Shown: positions 25,201-37,884 of the stretch, piece after piece
How positions within the stretch are numbered: position 1 is the stretch's first letter
Layout of the letters: each line of letters starts with the position of its first letter
Assembly (NCBI GenBank): GCA_013399305.1
Contig: VXAI01000019.1
Coordinates: 2,665,952-2,729,951, forward strand
Length of the DNA: 64,000 nucleotides
Reading direction: 5' to 3'
Source of the DNA: Rostratula benghalensis
Lineage: Eukaryota > Chordata > Aves > Charadriiformes > Rostratulidae
Made by a program: the position numbers and the translations under genes
Notes under the pieces: model-generated
The model's input: the letters and a program-made list of their open reading frames with translations, nothing else
The model's database searches: none
What the model was told of the DNA's origin: nothing

Positions 25201-28200
25201 GGATACTCTTGTTATATGAAACACTGAACTCAACGTTATGCGAGCCAAAGAAATAATTTCCTTCCTTTCAGTCAGGAATAGATGGTGGAGAAACTCCACT
25301 ATCAATTTAATTCATCAGCTTCACTGGCTGTATTTCAAATTTAATAGTTTTCAAATATATTTCTAATTTGCTGCTAAGAAAATTAAAATAAAATTCACAA
25401 ACACCTTGCCAAAGGCAGCATTCAATACAAACTAATCTGCACCTCAGGAAGGGATTCAATTTTTTTTTTGTGTGTCCATAACTGCACATAATTAGTGTGT
25501 CTGCAACAAGCATGTAATTTTTATTATCTCTGAAGAGTCTGGCAGGGGGAATACATCATTACCTGCACATCTAATAATGTGCAGTGCTACAATTCATTTT
25601 CTGAGACGCCATGCGTACTGAAGAAAAGCGTTGACTTTATCTCCCTTTTTTTTTTTTTTATAGGTATAGCAGAAGCCTAGCAGTCTGAAGCAGATAAAAA
25701 ATAAGGATGGACAATATGCTGAAAAGCCATTTATATAAACAGTGAACAGTAGTGAACAAGAAAATCCAGTTCCAAGACCCAGTGAATAGCTACGTTCCAA
25801 AGACTCTGGCAAAGTAAGGCAACAAAAATAACATGTTCTGGTCAGCATCCTGCAACCCTGCATATGGGTCTGTGTTTTTATATATATGCTCTTACAACAG
25901 CATACAGAAATGTCAGAAGACTGGGACATCAGCAAACATACCATTGCTCTTTACAGTTGGCCTGTGTGCCAATATCATACAACCTCTTAAATGTCCACCT
26001 TTACTAAATAACGGATGTAAATGTGGCCAGAATAATTTAGAAGAACTAGCTATGGACATAGACCATCGCTGAGAAGTGCTCAGATTCATGCAATTTCTTG
26101 AAAAAAGGAGCTTTTGATAGGGAAGAAGTTACCAGGTTGAACAGCACCCTGGAAAAGGGTGTTGGAAAAGGACAAAAACTCCTTGAGGAGATGTTTTCTG
26201 AGAGTAATTAGAAGAAGAATTAGCTGTATTATTAGAGTTTCTCTCTCTCTTGGGCATGATTCTTTGAAACACTCGGCCTTGAAGAACCAACAATCAAGAT
26301 CTACCTGGCCTTCTGGAGGAACTTCGTGGGACCAGATATGTTTTTCTTGCAGTCAGTGAAGCCTCAGGTCTGTCCCTTAAAGCCCACCCAGACCGTGAGG
26401 AGTCCCCACATGCAAGACTGCTTCTCAGCTGGGAAAAAGCATCCGAGCGAGCTGGAGGGTGGTTGTGCCAAGGAAGCACACCATGAATATGGCTGTTCCT
26501 GCGTTCCCTTGAATATAGCATCGGCCCACACTATGAATTTGAGCCTTATATATAATTTAAGCAGGAAAGCACAATTCAAATTGTTTCATTCCTCCTATCT
26601 GAAGGGAAAACAGGCATTTCTGGTGCTGTTCTTAGTTGATTTCAAGCATTTGTTCCTCAGAATTGCTCTGAATTGGAAAAAGAGGAGAGGAAAGTAGATG
26701 TTCTGAAAAGAAAGCCTGTCAGCAGGACACTTCCATGAAAAGGAAGTTCTGTAATTAAATGCATGAGATGAAATACCAGAAACTCTTCAGCTGTTCTATA
26801 TCATGTGTTAAACTGCAGAGCTACAAACCCCTTCTTCAGGTGATGAGGTTCAGTGGGTTCAGCTGTGGCTTCGTGAGACCAGTGGTAGAAACTGTTCCTT
26901 CCTACTGAGGAGAATGTGGATTTCTCCCACAGGCCATGACTCTTCTGCAGAATCTAAGGTAATGTTCTTTGGAGTAATGTATATTTTATTCCTTTGAGTT
27001 GCTAAGCCTGTTTTTAGAATATAAGCTAAATTCTTTAGCTATGTTATTATGAACACAATCAAAAAGTGGTTTTTTTTTTTTTTTTCTTTTCTGTGTAAAT
27101 GGATGCTACAAGAATGCTTCAGTGTTTATAGGAGTACCAGAAAACATCAATTAGTAAGTTTATCCAGTCTGATTAGATAAATTGGCTGCTTCCTTCCATG
27201 ACTCCCAGTGAGAATAGCTTGTGACTGTCCAGATGTATAGATGGTCCCATATTCTCTCCGCACTTCAGGCAGGGAATGTAGCTATTCCTCTGTATATGAT
27301 CTATGAGATAATAATGACTGTTAATGTATGTTGGACGTCTAGAGGGTAACTTTGTTTTGGGTAGCTCTTGTAAAATCTGATCATGCAGCAAAAAAGTGAC
27401 TATATACAACATTCTTGTAAGATAAACATCCCCTTTAGCAGCTTACACTGAAAGGTTTAAAAGCATTATGCAAAAATTGAGATAGAAGAACCATTTATTT
27501 TTCAGGAGGATATTGTTTATGCTCATAAGAAAATATTATCTGATTGTCCAAAGCCCTCTGATGATTTCTACTGCATGTGTAGATTTTTTTTTTATTCCCC
27601 TGTTAGAGCTTTCATTCTTTATATTCGCTTTTTATTGTGGGTATCGCTTGGGACTAATAATGCAAAGTAATTTTTTTATGTGGTTTTTGCGAATATCAGT
27701 TGTGATGCCTAAGCAACCTGATTTTTACAGACTGAATGTTTTGCATTGGGAATTTAAAAAATTACAGCACTCCAAATAATGAGTTGCTGTGTAAAATCAT
27801 TGGCTTCCTTCTCATTTCTCTTTGTGCTTTTTAACGTCGCTTCTATTTTTCATTGACTTCAAATGTTTTCCGACTTCTCTCAGGAACTGAAATTGTTCTT
27901 AGGAAATAAAGATACAAAGAATATTAAAGCTGGATTTATTAAAACAAACAAAAACCATCTAAGAGATCTCTGCCACTTCACTTCTTTTCTAAATTTTATT
28001 TGCTTAGCTGATGCAGAAACACACATAGACTGGAAAATTAAACATCTTCACCTAAAGAAAACCACTACCTATTGAAGTTTTACTAAGGGAAATTCCATAC
28101 ATTAAAAATGCTAAAAGCTTATAACTGTTTCCTTCCATAATTAGTGGTCATTTTTATGTAACAAGATACATTTTCATCCGAGCTCTCACTTTCATTACTT

Positions 28201-28692
28201 GAAAGGGGAGCAGTTATTTTGAAGTTTTGAACCAAACCCAGTGCTTGAAGTGAATGGAATTTTTGCAGAAACAGTAACTACTGGTAGAACCTCTCAGTCA
28301 GAACTGAAATTCGGGGAACTATCCAGTGAGATAAGTACCAATAAACTGCAAAATTACAGCCTATTCCTCTGAGATTCTATGCACTAACAGTTAGCCTTTA
28401 GTGATTCAATCACGACTAATTACATATTACCTCTCCTGAACTTTAAGATTTCAATCAGTCTTTAGTTGTGCTGTTTATGCATAATTTGTCTGTGTTTATG
28501 GTTTTGCATGATAACTGTGCCAATCTTCATTTGATTAAAATTGACGTGAAGATGGTGGGGGCTTTGCCACGTCATTTTTATTTTTTAGATACATTGATCT
28601 AGAAATTAACTGCTGAGTTGAATGTTGAGAATTACTGAGAGCTTGGCTTCAAAGGCTGTTTAGGAACAGTCTGTTTGAACATCCTCTGCAGC
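22216..28692. other. Unique non-coding sequence
   Basis: No gene or transposon recognised. It contains a T-tract near 27068. Frames of 128 codons (minus strand, 23547-23933) and 123 codons (plus strand, 26326-26697) lack any recognisable domain and look like chance. A block at 28381-28560 has enhancer-like motif content. Confidence 0.6.
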
Positions 28693-28862
28693 CATAGAAT
28701 CATAGAGTCGTCTAGGTTGGAAGATCATTGGGTCCAACCATCAACTTCACCCTGCCAAAACCACCACTAAACCATGTCCCTTGGCACCACATCTACCCAT
28801 CTTTTAAGTACCTCCAGGGATGGTGATACTACCATGCCATCGTGGCCAATGCAGAGGCCTCC
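28693..28862 (-). mobile_element. CR1 LINE 3'-end fragment
   Basis: Begins with tail units (CATAGAATCATAGAGTCG). It continues with the TAGGTTGGAAGATCATTGGG and TCCAACCATCAAC blocks, then CTTTTAAGTACCTCCAGGGATGG, the order expected for a reverse-complemented CR1 3' end. Similarity fades after about 28840. Non-coding and moderately diverged. Confidence 0.92.
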
Positions 28863-29307
28863 AATGATCTTAGAATGTCATTAAAAAGCCTATTTTCTTT
28901 TAATGACAAAGTCTCTTTAAGATACTCCTCTCTCTTTCTTTGTTCTATCTCCTTGTTTTTGCTCTCCAGCCTCTCTTATCTGCTGCCTCTTTGTAGTTTG
29001 CTCTCTTTTGTTAAGCTGTAGGTTAGGAGAAGGAGGAAACCAAACACCTCTGCATTCAAAACGTGACCAGTTGGGTTGGGCAACTTGAATTAGTGTGAAG
29101 TGCTGAAGTACGTGATGTAGCTGTGACCAGGCAGCAGGGCAATTGGACACTGTTTGGCTGCATCAGCCTCATGCTGCATTTGAGTTTATGACATGCCCAG
29201 AAGCAGGGCTTCTTACCTTGGTCTGCTCTTTCTGGGATCTGGGAGAAGACTGCACTGGGCTTCCCTGCCCTCCAGGGCATGACAGAGTCTTTGGAGACAG
29301 GCCTGGG

Positions 29308-29348
29308 ATCACAGAATGGTTTAGGTTGGACGATCATCCAGGTCATCT
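29308..29348 (-). mobile_element. Short CR1 3'-end fragment
   Basis: ATCACAGAATGGTTTAGG followed by TTGGACGATCATCCAGG matches the outer ~40 bp of a reverse-complemented CR1 3' end. What follows is not recognisable, so the copy is very short or heavily decayed. Confidence 0.75.
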
Positions 29349-31003
29349 TCACTGTTGTGGAGCAGGTGTGCCCTTAAAGCACCAAATCCTTGGCTGTGGA
29401 TCAAACGTGCGGAGTCCTCGTACAATACACAGGAAGAGCTGGGTACCACAGAGTGACACCTACAGGAGGACAGAGGGGGAAAAATTTGCCAAAAATGGTA
29501 ACCTGACATGTATTATTTATCTGCTTCCCTGACTAAAAATGAATCAGAGTTGAGCACTTTTTGCACGTGGAACCCTCAGACAGGGTTGCACCTCTTGGGG
29601 TTAACCTTCTAAAGCATATCTGCTTTTTTTCAGTAGTCCAGGGTCTGGAGAACCAAACTTTCTGTTCCTTTCAATTCACCATACATTTATTGAGTTCCTG
29701 GCTGTGGTTTGTGCAGGTGGTATCCTCCGTTTATTAAGCAGCGTCACAATTCCAGGGTTCTTTCGGAGAGGCTGATAGATATCAAGTCCTAAATATGTCT
29801 GGAGCTTGCTGACAAGTTCAGACATTTTTCTGATGAGATGGCTCTTCCCAATCTGGTTAAACGCTGTAGAGGGGCCTCAAGACTGTTGGTTTGTGCTATG
29901 CCTTGGCACTGCTTTTTAGGGGTGGAAGGGATGCTGTAAAAACACCAGAGAGTAGAAATAGAGCGGTTTAGAAACCTGGGGGGTATACCACTGCCAGGTG
30001 ACACCCGAGCTGCTGTTTTCTGTTGGCCTTCAAGTGTGTTTACATTTTGAGGGGTGTGAAATTGGCTCTTGTTTCTGGATGGAGAAGTGCTGAGTGGCCC
30101 GGTGCGGTGACCCCGCTGCTGGCAGCGTGCAAAGCTCAGAATGCAGGTAGCGCCTGTGCTGTGCTCTCCTCTTCTTCATCAACTTGTGTCTTGGATCTCT
30201 GCTAGTTGAGGGATGGCCATGGTTCACTCTGTTTCATGGTGTAGAAGTGCTGCCCAGGAATTGCCTGTCTACGCCAATCCAGTCCGAGGTGTCTCCTGAA
30301 AACACTGAGTCCTTATCTAGAGCCAGCCTTTTTTTAGATTTAGACCCCTTTTAGCATGAACTGAATGATAACTGTAGTCTGAATGAGTGGTTCCCCAGCT
30401 GTGAATGTATCGTGCAGCGAGATGAACTCTGAAGTAATTTGCTGCAGGCTGCAGGCAGAATCTAAGTTTGGTTGTGGTTTAAAAAAAACCCAACCAAACA
30501 GACAACGAGGGAAACAAATAACAAATGTTTTCAGTTTTCTGACTGCAAAGATAACCTCCCACTGGGGGTCAAAGCCATAATCCGTGTTTATGTACTTGAG
30601 TCATCAGCCTTGATTTTCAAATACCTTCTAAACCCATCAGTTCTAGTGGGAATGGCTGGGTGCTGAGCATTTCCAGATACACTCTCCAGGATAGATTTCT
30701 GAAGATAGGTCAGATACCCCTTAAGAAAAAATGGTCTGTATTTTTGCCTTTTTGGGATATGAAATTACAAAGCGCGTATTATTTGAACAACATTAAGTGC
30801 AGGCATAAAAATATTACTGGATGATAATTGATGAAACATTTCTGTTAATATCTGGGACAGGAACACAAAATGCTTTCTACTTGGGAGTAACTCACAGTTT
30901 CTGTGGTTGTTCTAAAAACAATTTGTTTTGACCTCCTGAGCTGTTTAAGCCCAGTGGCTCTCATTTCTGAGTTAGCAAGAGAGAGGAAATAATTTCCTGG
31001 TGT

Positions 31004-31047
31004 AAAAAAAAAAAAAAAAAAACCCAACAAAAAAACCCCCAAACAAA
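31004..31047. repeat. Poly-A tract with A/C-rich extension
   Basis: Nineteen A residues followed by CCCAACAAAAAAACCCCC and further A/C-rich sequence. Simple-sequence tract with the same A-then-C polarity as several other loci here. Confidence 0.9.
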
Positions 31048-34000
31048 CTGGATCCTGCAAGGGGTGCATTTTGAGGTGTTAAAAATAACTCTTGAAAAGC
31101 AGTAGTTTGTGCTTATGCAGCTCTCTGTCTCTCAACTACTGCTTTTGTGTGAAGATGTTTGTTTTCCTTTTTGTATGCTTGGCCAAAGCCTTTTGTGCTG
31201 AAGAAATGCAGGAAGCGCACTGCGGTTCTCAATTTCACAAGAAACTTCTGGAGCTTTGTATTGGCCTTTCAAATCATAGTAAAACTGCAGCAGAGCGGCC
31301 ATAATTCATTCTGCAGCATTTTACAGTTATTAATACTACATTATGCATACATATTTTTGGAAATAATATTCACTTGGCTGCTGAAGTAGCCTTATTTTTT
31401 TTTTTAAGAAAGTCCAGAGATGTGTAGTAAATGCTACATTTCACCAGTTCCTAGGAATTTTTTTTCTTGTGTGTATCTAACTGAGGAAAGAAATGTATAA
31501 ACTTTGGATGTCAAACTACATTTTTTTTCCCCTTAAAAAAGTGTTATTGATACTTTATATATCAATGTGAAAAGAGGTGCAACACATTGTAAACAGTCTG
31601 CATTTAAGTTCATCACAGTTAGTCTGTACCAGTTTGCTGGGGTGTAAAGTGATGGAAAAATGGACTTGGTTTGAACTGATTTTAGTTCACTTATGAATTC
31701 CTCTTGGGGTAAGCAAGTGAGTGCCCAGAAACTTATGTTGGTAGAGCAAGTGGGAATCTGTTAGAAATTACCTCTAGATAAGGTGTATGAGCTGTGTAAT
31801 GAAATGCTTTCAGTGCCACAGAACATTTGTTTTTAATATGAAAGTAGTTGGACATGAGGATTGTCTCCCTAAAGTAGTTCTTGGACAGGTGATTTCCTGC
31901 CAGTAAAAATGTTTTCTAAATTATTATTGAATTGGTTTCCAGTTTCTGCAAAGCAGTTATTCTGAGATAAAAAAATAAATTCTGACATTTCAATTTTTTT
32001 TTTAACATTTACCTTAACATCTATTCTGTAAAAGAGAAGTAACAACTTGTGCATGCACGTCTCTAAAAACCCTAAAAGCCTAGTATCTTCTCCCTGGATG
32101 TGGTGGGCAGTGGATGCTTTGGGGAAAAAGATGAGGAGCAAGACAAGTGTGGATTGCCTCGTCCTCTGGCCTCATGATTTCTGGTGTGCAGAGAGAGGTG
32201 GCAGCCACACCAGGCTTTTGAATAGCCACCCATAGGCGTAATAGAATGAGGTTCACCATGAAGTATGGATGTTGGGTAATAAAAACATACTAGAACATAT
32301 TTTTTTGTCCTTGAGAGCTCTGTAGCTTCTCTTATGCTGAAGAGTGAAAGGTTGCTCCCTCTTCACTTTCTCTACGTTATTCATGGACTTGTAGACTTCC
32401 TTCATATTTGCTCTTCGTTCAATTCCTGTCTAATAAACATAAAACCATTTATCAGGATGGGAAAAGAAAGTGAGAAGATTCAGAACATGCACTAGAGTGT
32501 TGTGTGCTTGGAAGAAAAAAAAACCCACAAGTGTGGAGTTTTATGGCCAGCAGCATAAGAAAAAAACCCCACAATTGACCCTGCAATCTATTTGTGTGGT
32601 GTCTAGTGAAAAAAGTGCCTCTTCCGACATGAAATTTGACTGAAATTACGCTGTAATTGTGTTACCACAGTTTTCTTACTAATTTTAATCATGTTGAAAT
32701 GGTTTGAGAGGCCAGTAAGTGCACCATTGGAAGATTGTTTCCCTTCAAGGGAGTCAGAGGGTTTATCAGTGCTGATGCTGCCTGTTGAGAGTGAAGGCAC
32801 TTAGAATCTCCAGTAGTTATGTAGCCCATGAGACTTCAGTGGAGAAAAACCCTAGGTCACATTCAAACATTCTGTAATTGCCCCAGAAGGCCACTGAGTA
32901 AAAAAAGACCAAACTCGCGTACATTTCTCAGTCCTGCAGGGACTTAACCACCAAAAACATCCAGTCAGTTTTGTCCATATGTGAACTAACAAACCTGGAA
33001 AAGTTGGAAAATTAAGCGCAGTGAAAAGGGTTATTGAGATGCGGACAATATTTTTAACAAGTTTGTTGGTTACCTAAATTAATTTCCCAATAGGAGCTTT
33101 ACAGAGCTGACATAAAGGAAAAAAAATTCCTCTGTCTTAAAACTTTAAAAATTGTATTTGAAACTTAAAGCAGACTTTTTCTCACATCATTCATTTAGGT
33201 CCTTTCCTCTTCATTCAGAAGACCTACGTGATGGAAAGGACTATCTTTTCTCTAACTAAACTGTATTATGCTGGTGACCTAAGTTGAGTTTGTGCTGGTG
33301 TCCTCTTAAGAAAGATGTTAAAACTTCAGCAGGGTTTCTTGACCACCATCTTTCTGATGGTCAACACAAAACTCTCTACACAGATACATGGACTTTCAGG
33401 CTTTTCGTATTAGAACGTGCTTATGGTGTGGCTTAGACTCTGAATCTCTGGAATGTTTTACTACAGGCCCACACAGCTATTTGGGTAGATTTTTATCTTA
33501 GAACTTAAACCATAGATAATGGTTTCACCAAAGTGGTTAGGAGCACAGGGATGTGATGCATCTCCAAGTTATTGGATCCACTCCTCCACTGCCTCAACAA
33601 TAATATAACCTATTTGTATTTGACTTAAAGAGATTTTGTTTAATCCTGCTGCCTGCATTAAGAAGTTGTGCTGTCAGCTCAGTCCTTAGAGGTAAAAAGC
33701 CTCTGTCTTTCCCTGATCCTCCTGCTCCCCCTTCCCTGAGCCTAATTAGTGGATTGACCGTGGTTGGTAGAGCATCATCAATCCTGCCATAGTAGTGCAA
33801 TTCTTAATTTTTTTTTCCCAGTTCTTTCTTGGAAATGCCTCTCTCCCACATTTGATGTTGTCATATCCAAATAATGCCACTGCCTTAACAGTCCTCCAAT
33901 GAGTAAGTAATATATTTGGCTCATTTTCCTTCTCCTGTAGTTTCAAATATACGATGTACCAGCTTCTAATGAATTCTTATTAGCCCTGAACTGTGTAACT

Positions 34001-35596
34001 CTGCATGATTTCTTGTTACATTTCGTTCTGTATTTACAGCTCCAGTGCTTGGTACCATTCAGTTCCTTCTTTATACCATTCTGGTATATTTTTGCACATG
34101 ACAGGTTTTCCTAATACGTTGTCACCAAATTTCCCTGGCACATTTCTCTCTTTTTCCCTCCCTTTTTGTACCAAGTTCATTAGTGAAAATATGAAATTAG
34201 GAGTGATACCCTGAGGAATCTGTTGGGAATTTTCTATTTCACCGTGATTTCTTACTTCAATTTTAATAATTTCTGGTCCTGTGTGTTCCTTAGTTATTGT
34301 ATTAATCACTCTGTTTTCATGTTAAATTAATAATTATCACATTAATTAATAATCCAATCTCTTTGGACTTGGTGAGCATTTGACTTCCTGTTTAATTATT
34401 ACTTAATTGATAGATCTACACAATCTCTGACTTATCAAAGAAAGTTAACTTACAAAAAAAGCTTTCAGATGAGCATGATGCGATCAACTTTCTATCGATA
34501 CTTGCTACCTTCTCTGCTTCTAAGGTAATTGAAGACAGCTCCCTCAGATTACTTCAGTCTGGAGTTTCCAGGTTATGGACAATCAAGTGGCAAGAGAGGT
34601 GAAAAGACTCATCAAATCTGAAGAGACATAAAACTGAAGTCCCGTGTTTTGTGTATTATTTAAGAACTGCAAACATGACTTTCCCTTTTTTTTTTTTTTT
34701 AAAGGGTTATTTCTTGGACATTTATAACATTTATAGAGCTGTTGTTTCAGTCTTAGAGAGTAGAGTCCATTCAAAGAGAAATCTTCAAATTTTTTGCTCA
34801 TTGAGGTGATAGTCAGTGCGTTTGTCTCCTCTGTAGTTTCTGTGATTTTAATCTGCCCAAGAAGCATCCCAGTCCTGAAGGCATCAAAGGCACAGGGCAT
34901 TTTCTCACTAACCTTTTAATAAGGGTGGTGTTCCGTAGTTTGGGCCTTTCCTTTTCCATCTGGCATACTTCTGACTTCTCACCATTATTATCTTCACATA
35001 AAATAATGGATTTCAGCTATACTGAGCCTTCCTAATACATGAAAAAAACCCTTCTTGGCTACTGTAAATCTTCATCACCAAGGCTAATTCACTTTTAAAT
35101 ACAGAGCTTCTGTTTGGATTAAAGCACTGAACAACGATTAAAACCCACTTACATTTATTCATTCTTTCAGCTTCTATGCTCCAATCTAGGGGGCAGGTTT
35201 GGAAGGCTGTGACTATTTTGATAGCCTGTCATTATATTGTTTTGATCCCTCATGTACTTCAGTGCTTAACCTGATTATTATTTGTGTCAAAACCAGTAAA
35301 TGAACAGCTTTGTGTTCATGCTTTTAGGACAGCTTTTGAGTCTGACAGCTCAGTATTCATGATTTCCCTCTCCAGAACACTTACTCAAGTGCTTACTGAA
35401 GAAAATGTCATAAGTTAGCCAAGAAAATAGCAGCAATGATAATGGCATAATCTTTTCTGAGGTAAGATTTTTGAATATGGAGGTTTTTGAATACTTTAAG
35501 TTGTTGGATCCCTTGACTCCTATCAGACTCTGCAAAGAAGAGTATGGCATCTTGTAGATGTGGTGCTGAGGAACAGGGTTTAGCAGTAGTTTTGGC

Positions 35597-35669
35597 AGTG
35601 TGAGGTTAATGGTTGGACTCGATGATCTTAAACAATTCTTCTCAACAAAGCAATTCAATGACTCTGTAA
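35597..35669 (+). mobile_element. CR1 LINE 3'-end fragment
   Basis: AGGTTAATGGTTGGACTCG and ATGATCTTAAA match a known CR1 3'-end variant in forward orientation. The tail near 35650-35669 (CAATTCAATGACTCTG) is a decayed version of the ATTCTATGATTCTG units. Old copy with no coding sequence. Confidence 0.8.
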
Positions 35670-36231
35670 TCTTGCAGTGAGCATTATTTGATTTGCTGTT
35701 AGACAATTTGTTGTCTCACTTTTTGCTTTCTTCATTGCCCTGTTGTCTGGATTACCGCACACGGCACTGTCATTTCTCTTTTTATACTAGGTTGGAGTCT
35801 GTGTATCTTGGAACATGTCTCCAATAAATACATTTACTGACATAACCATGTCAGCTAAGATTCTGAAACTGTGTAATCTCTGAGGCCAACTGGAACTGCT
35901 AGTGTAAATGTTGTTATAAACAGCAGAAGGGAGGTAATTTCACAGATATGCGGGGCTTGTGTTGTGATGCAAAGCATAGCTTTCTCGGCAAGGCTGTGGT
36001 CATGCTGGATGTGCTCTGTTGGTATGGGGTATTGTCCAAATTCCTCACCTATAAAATGCAGTGCAGTCATCACATTTGGGTTCTGCCCAAATCAAACAGG
36101 CTGTCTCCACAGTCTGTCAGTACAGTCAGAACAAAAGGACCAGAGGATTGTAGAGGCCTGGACCTGTGAAATACATAATTCTTTTGGAGCATGGAGACGT
36201 AACAAAAAGTATTCTTCATTCCCTAGCAGGA

Positions 36232-36645
36232 ATAATAGAATTGTCTAGGTTGGAAGGGACCTTTAAGATCATCTAGTCCAACCATCAACATAACTGATAA
36301 AAAAATCCCCATCACTAAGCACTATGTCAACCCGTCTTTTGAATACCTCCAGTGATGCTGCCTCAACCACTTCCCTGGGCAGCCCATTCCAATGCTTGAT
36401 AACCCTTTCCATGTAAAACTTTTTCCTAATATCAATCCTTAACCTCCCCTGGTGCAACATGAGGCCATTTTCTCTTGTCTTGTTGCCTGTGACTTGGGAG
36501 AAGGGACTGAATCCAGTACTCTACACCCTTCTTTCAGGAAGTTGTAGAGACCAATAAATTCTCCCCTTAGCCTTTTTTTTCTCTAGGCTGAACAACCCAA
36601 GTTCCCTCAGCCTCGCCTCATAAAATGTGCTCTCCAGACCCTCAT
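36232..36645 (-). mobile_element. CR1 LINE fragment with ORF2 C-terminal remnant
   Basis: About 410 bp of a reverse-complemented CR1, from a tail-proximal TAGGTTGGAAGGGACC through GATCATCTAGTCCAACC to CTGAACAACCC and CCTCAGCCTCGCCTCATAA. The minus strand keeps an open 63-codon frame (36269-36460). Its core, with [20 protein letters not shown], is the well-known C-terminal end of the CR1 second open frame (reverse-transcriptase polyprotein). The fragment lacks the RT and endonuclease domains and cannot move by itself. Of the copies here it is relatively well preserved. Confidence 0.96.
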
Positions 36646-37500
36646 GCTAGGTAGAATCTATTAAATTGTTGATACTGGAGTAAGAGACCACATTGATTTA
36701 CTAGCGTGGGCTGTCCCCAGCATGCTAATTTGTACCAGAAGATAAGGGCATGTAAACTTCTAGGCCTATGATATGGTTATGGTTTTGCAAAGGTGCCTTT
36801 CCAGTACTGAGTTTTGTCACACCTTGGGGATGAGCATACATTAAAGAGAAATTTCTGATAAGTGAATAAACGTGAATAATAATCTTATGGGAATGATAAC
36901 GACACTTCCATATCCTCTCTGTCACAGTGAGGGTGCATAGGTCAACTGCTGAGGAACTACTCAGACCTGTCTGAGCATTCAGGCAGTTCTCTCCCAGGAC
37001 AGTGGTGGGCTGGGACAGTTCTTTTGCTATTTCAATTTATTTCCTAATCCTTTCTGGTGAGCCAAGCTCCTCTAAGCTGTCATGAAATGGATGGCAGAGG
37101 GTTTTAGCAGTTGATCCTTACACATGTACTGAATGGTGACCCCCACCAGCACGATACCTCCCTCTTCTGAGCCCTTGAGCATCTGCCACGTGGGTGTCAC
37201 AACTGAACCCTTCCTGAGAAATTCAACACCCAGAGCATTTTGTTACTTCCCTTGTGCTTTTTTTAGATATTGTGCATAAGGTAGGCAGTAATATTTAGTT
37301 GTTCCTTCTTCTGCCTCCACTTCTAATGCATTTCGGTCCAGCCTCTAAGAATGAGCAGTGTAAAGCCATGTATTCCCTAACAGCACCTCACCATCCCTGT
37401 TCATGGTATTCCAGCACACCGGGTTTGCCTGAAAAACACCCATCATGTGGACCTTAAAACATCAGTGGCTGAGGTTAAGGTATTTGTTAAGGATTATACT
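36646..37500. other. Unique non-coding sequence between two CR1 copies
   Basis: About 850 bp without recognisable gene or repeat. Frames are short. Confidence 0.6.
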
Positions 37501-37884
37501 GTTGTTCACCCTGGAGAAGAGAAGGCTCCGGGGAGATCTTGTAGCAGCCTTCCGATATCTGAAAGGAGCCTACAGGAGAGCTGGAGAAGGGTCTCTTTGT
37601 CAGGAAGGGTTGTGACAGGACAAGGGGTAACGGCTTTAAATTAGAAGATGGCAGATTTAGATGAGATACCAGAAATAAATTCTTTCCTGTGAAGTTGGTG
37701 AGGCACTGGAACGGGCTGCCCAGAGAAGCTGTGGCTGCCCCATCCCTGGAAGTGTTCAAGACCAGGTTGGATGGGGCTTTGAGCAACCTGGTCTGGTGGG
37801 AGGTGTCCCTGCCCATGGCAGGGGGTTTGGAACTTGATGATCTTTGAGGTCCCTTCCAACTCTAACCATTCTATGATTCTATGA
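37501..37884 (+). mobile_element. CR1 LINE 3' fragment, complete tail
   Basis: Forward-strand CR1 3' end of about 385 bp. It starts at TTGTTCACCCTGGAGAAGAG and passes through GGCACTGGAACGGGCTGCCC and GAGCAACCTGGTCTGG. It ends with GGTCCCTTCCAAC and two tail units, ATTCTATGATTCTATGA, at 37868-37884. It is 5'-truncated and well preserved, so it is among the younger insertions here. It belongs to the same 3'-end variant as the copy at the right edge of the window. Confidence 0.97.

Larger units (their letters stand above)
28863..35596. other. Mostly unique non-coding sequence
   Basis: Contains one small CR1 end (29308-29348) and an A-tract at 31004-31022. The rest is unrecognised. The 129-codon plus-strand frame at 29143-29532 runs through the CR1 fragment and is not a gene. 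Confidence 0.6.

Noticed and set aside
29143..29532. 129-codon plus-strand frame
   Set aside because: It runs antisense through the CR1 fragment at 29308-29348 and has no protein resemblance.
36269..36460. 63-codon minus-strand frame that looks like a conserved protein
   Set aside because: It is the C-terminal end of the CR1 retrotransposon second open frame, inside a clear CR1 copy, not a host gene.
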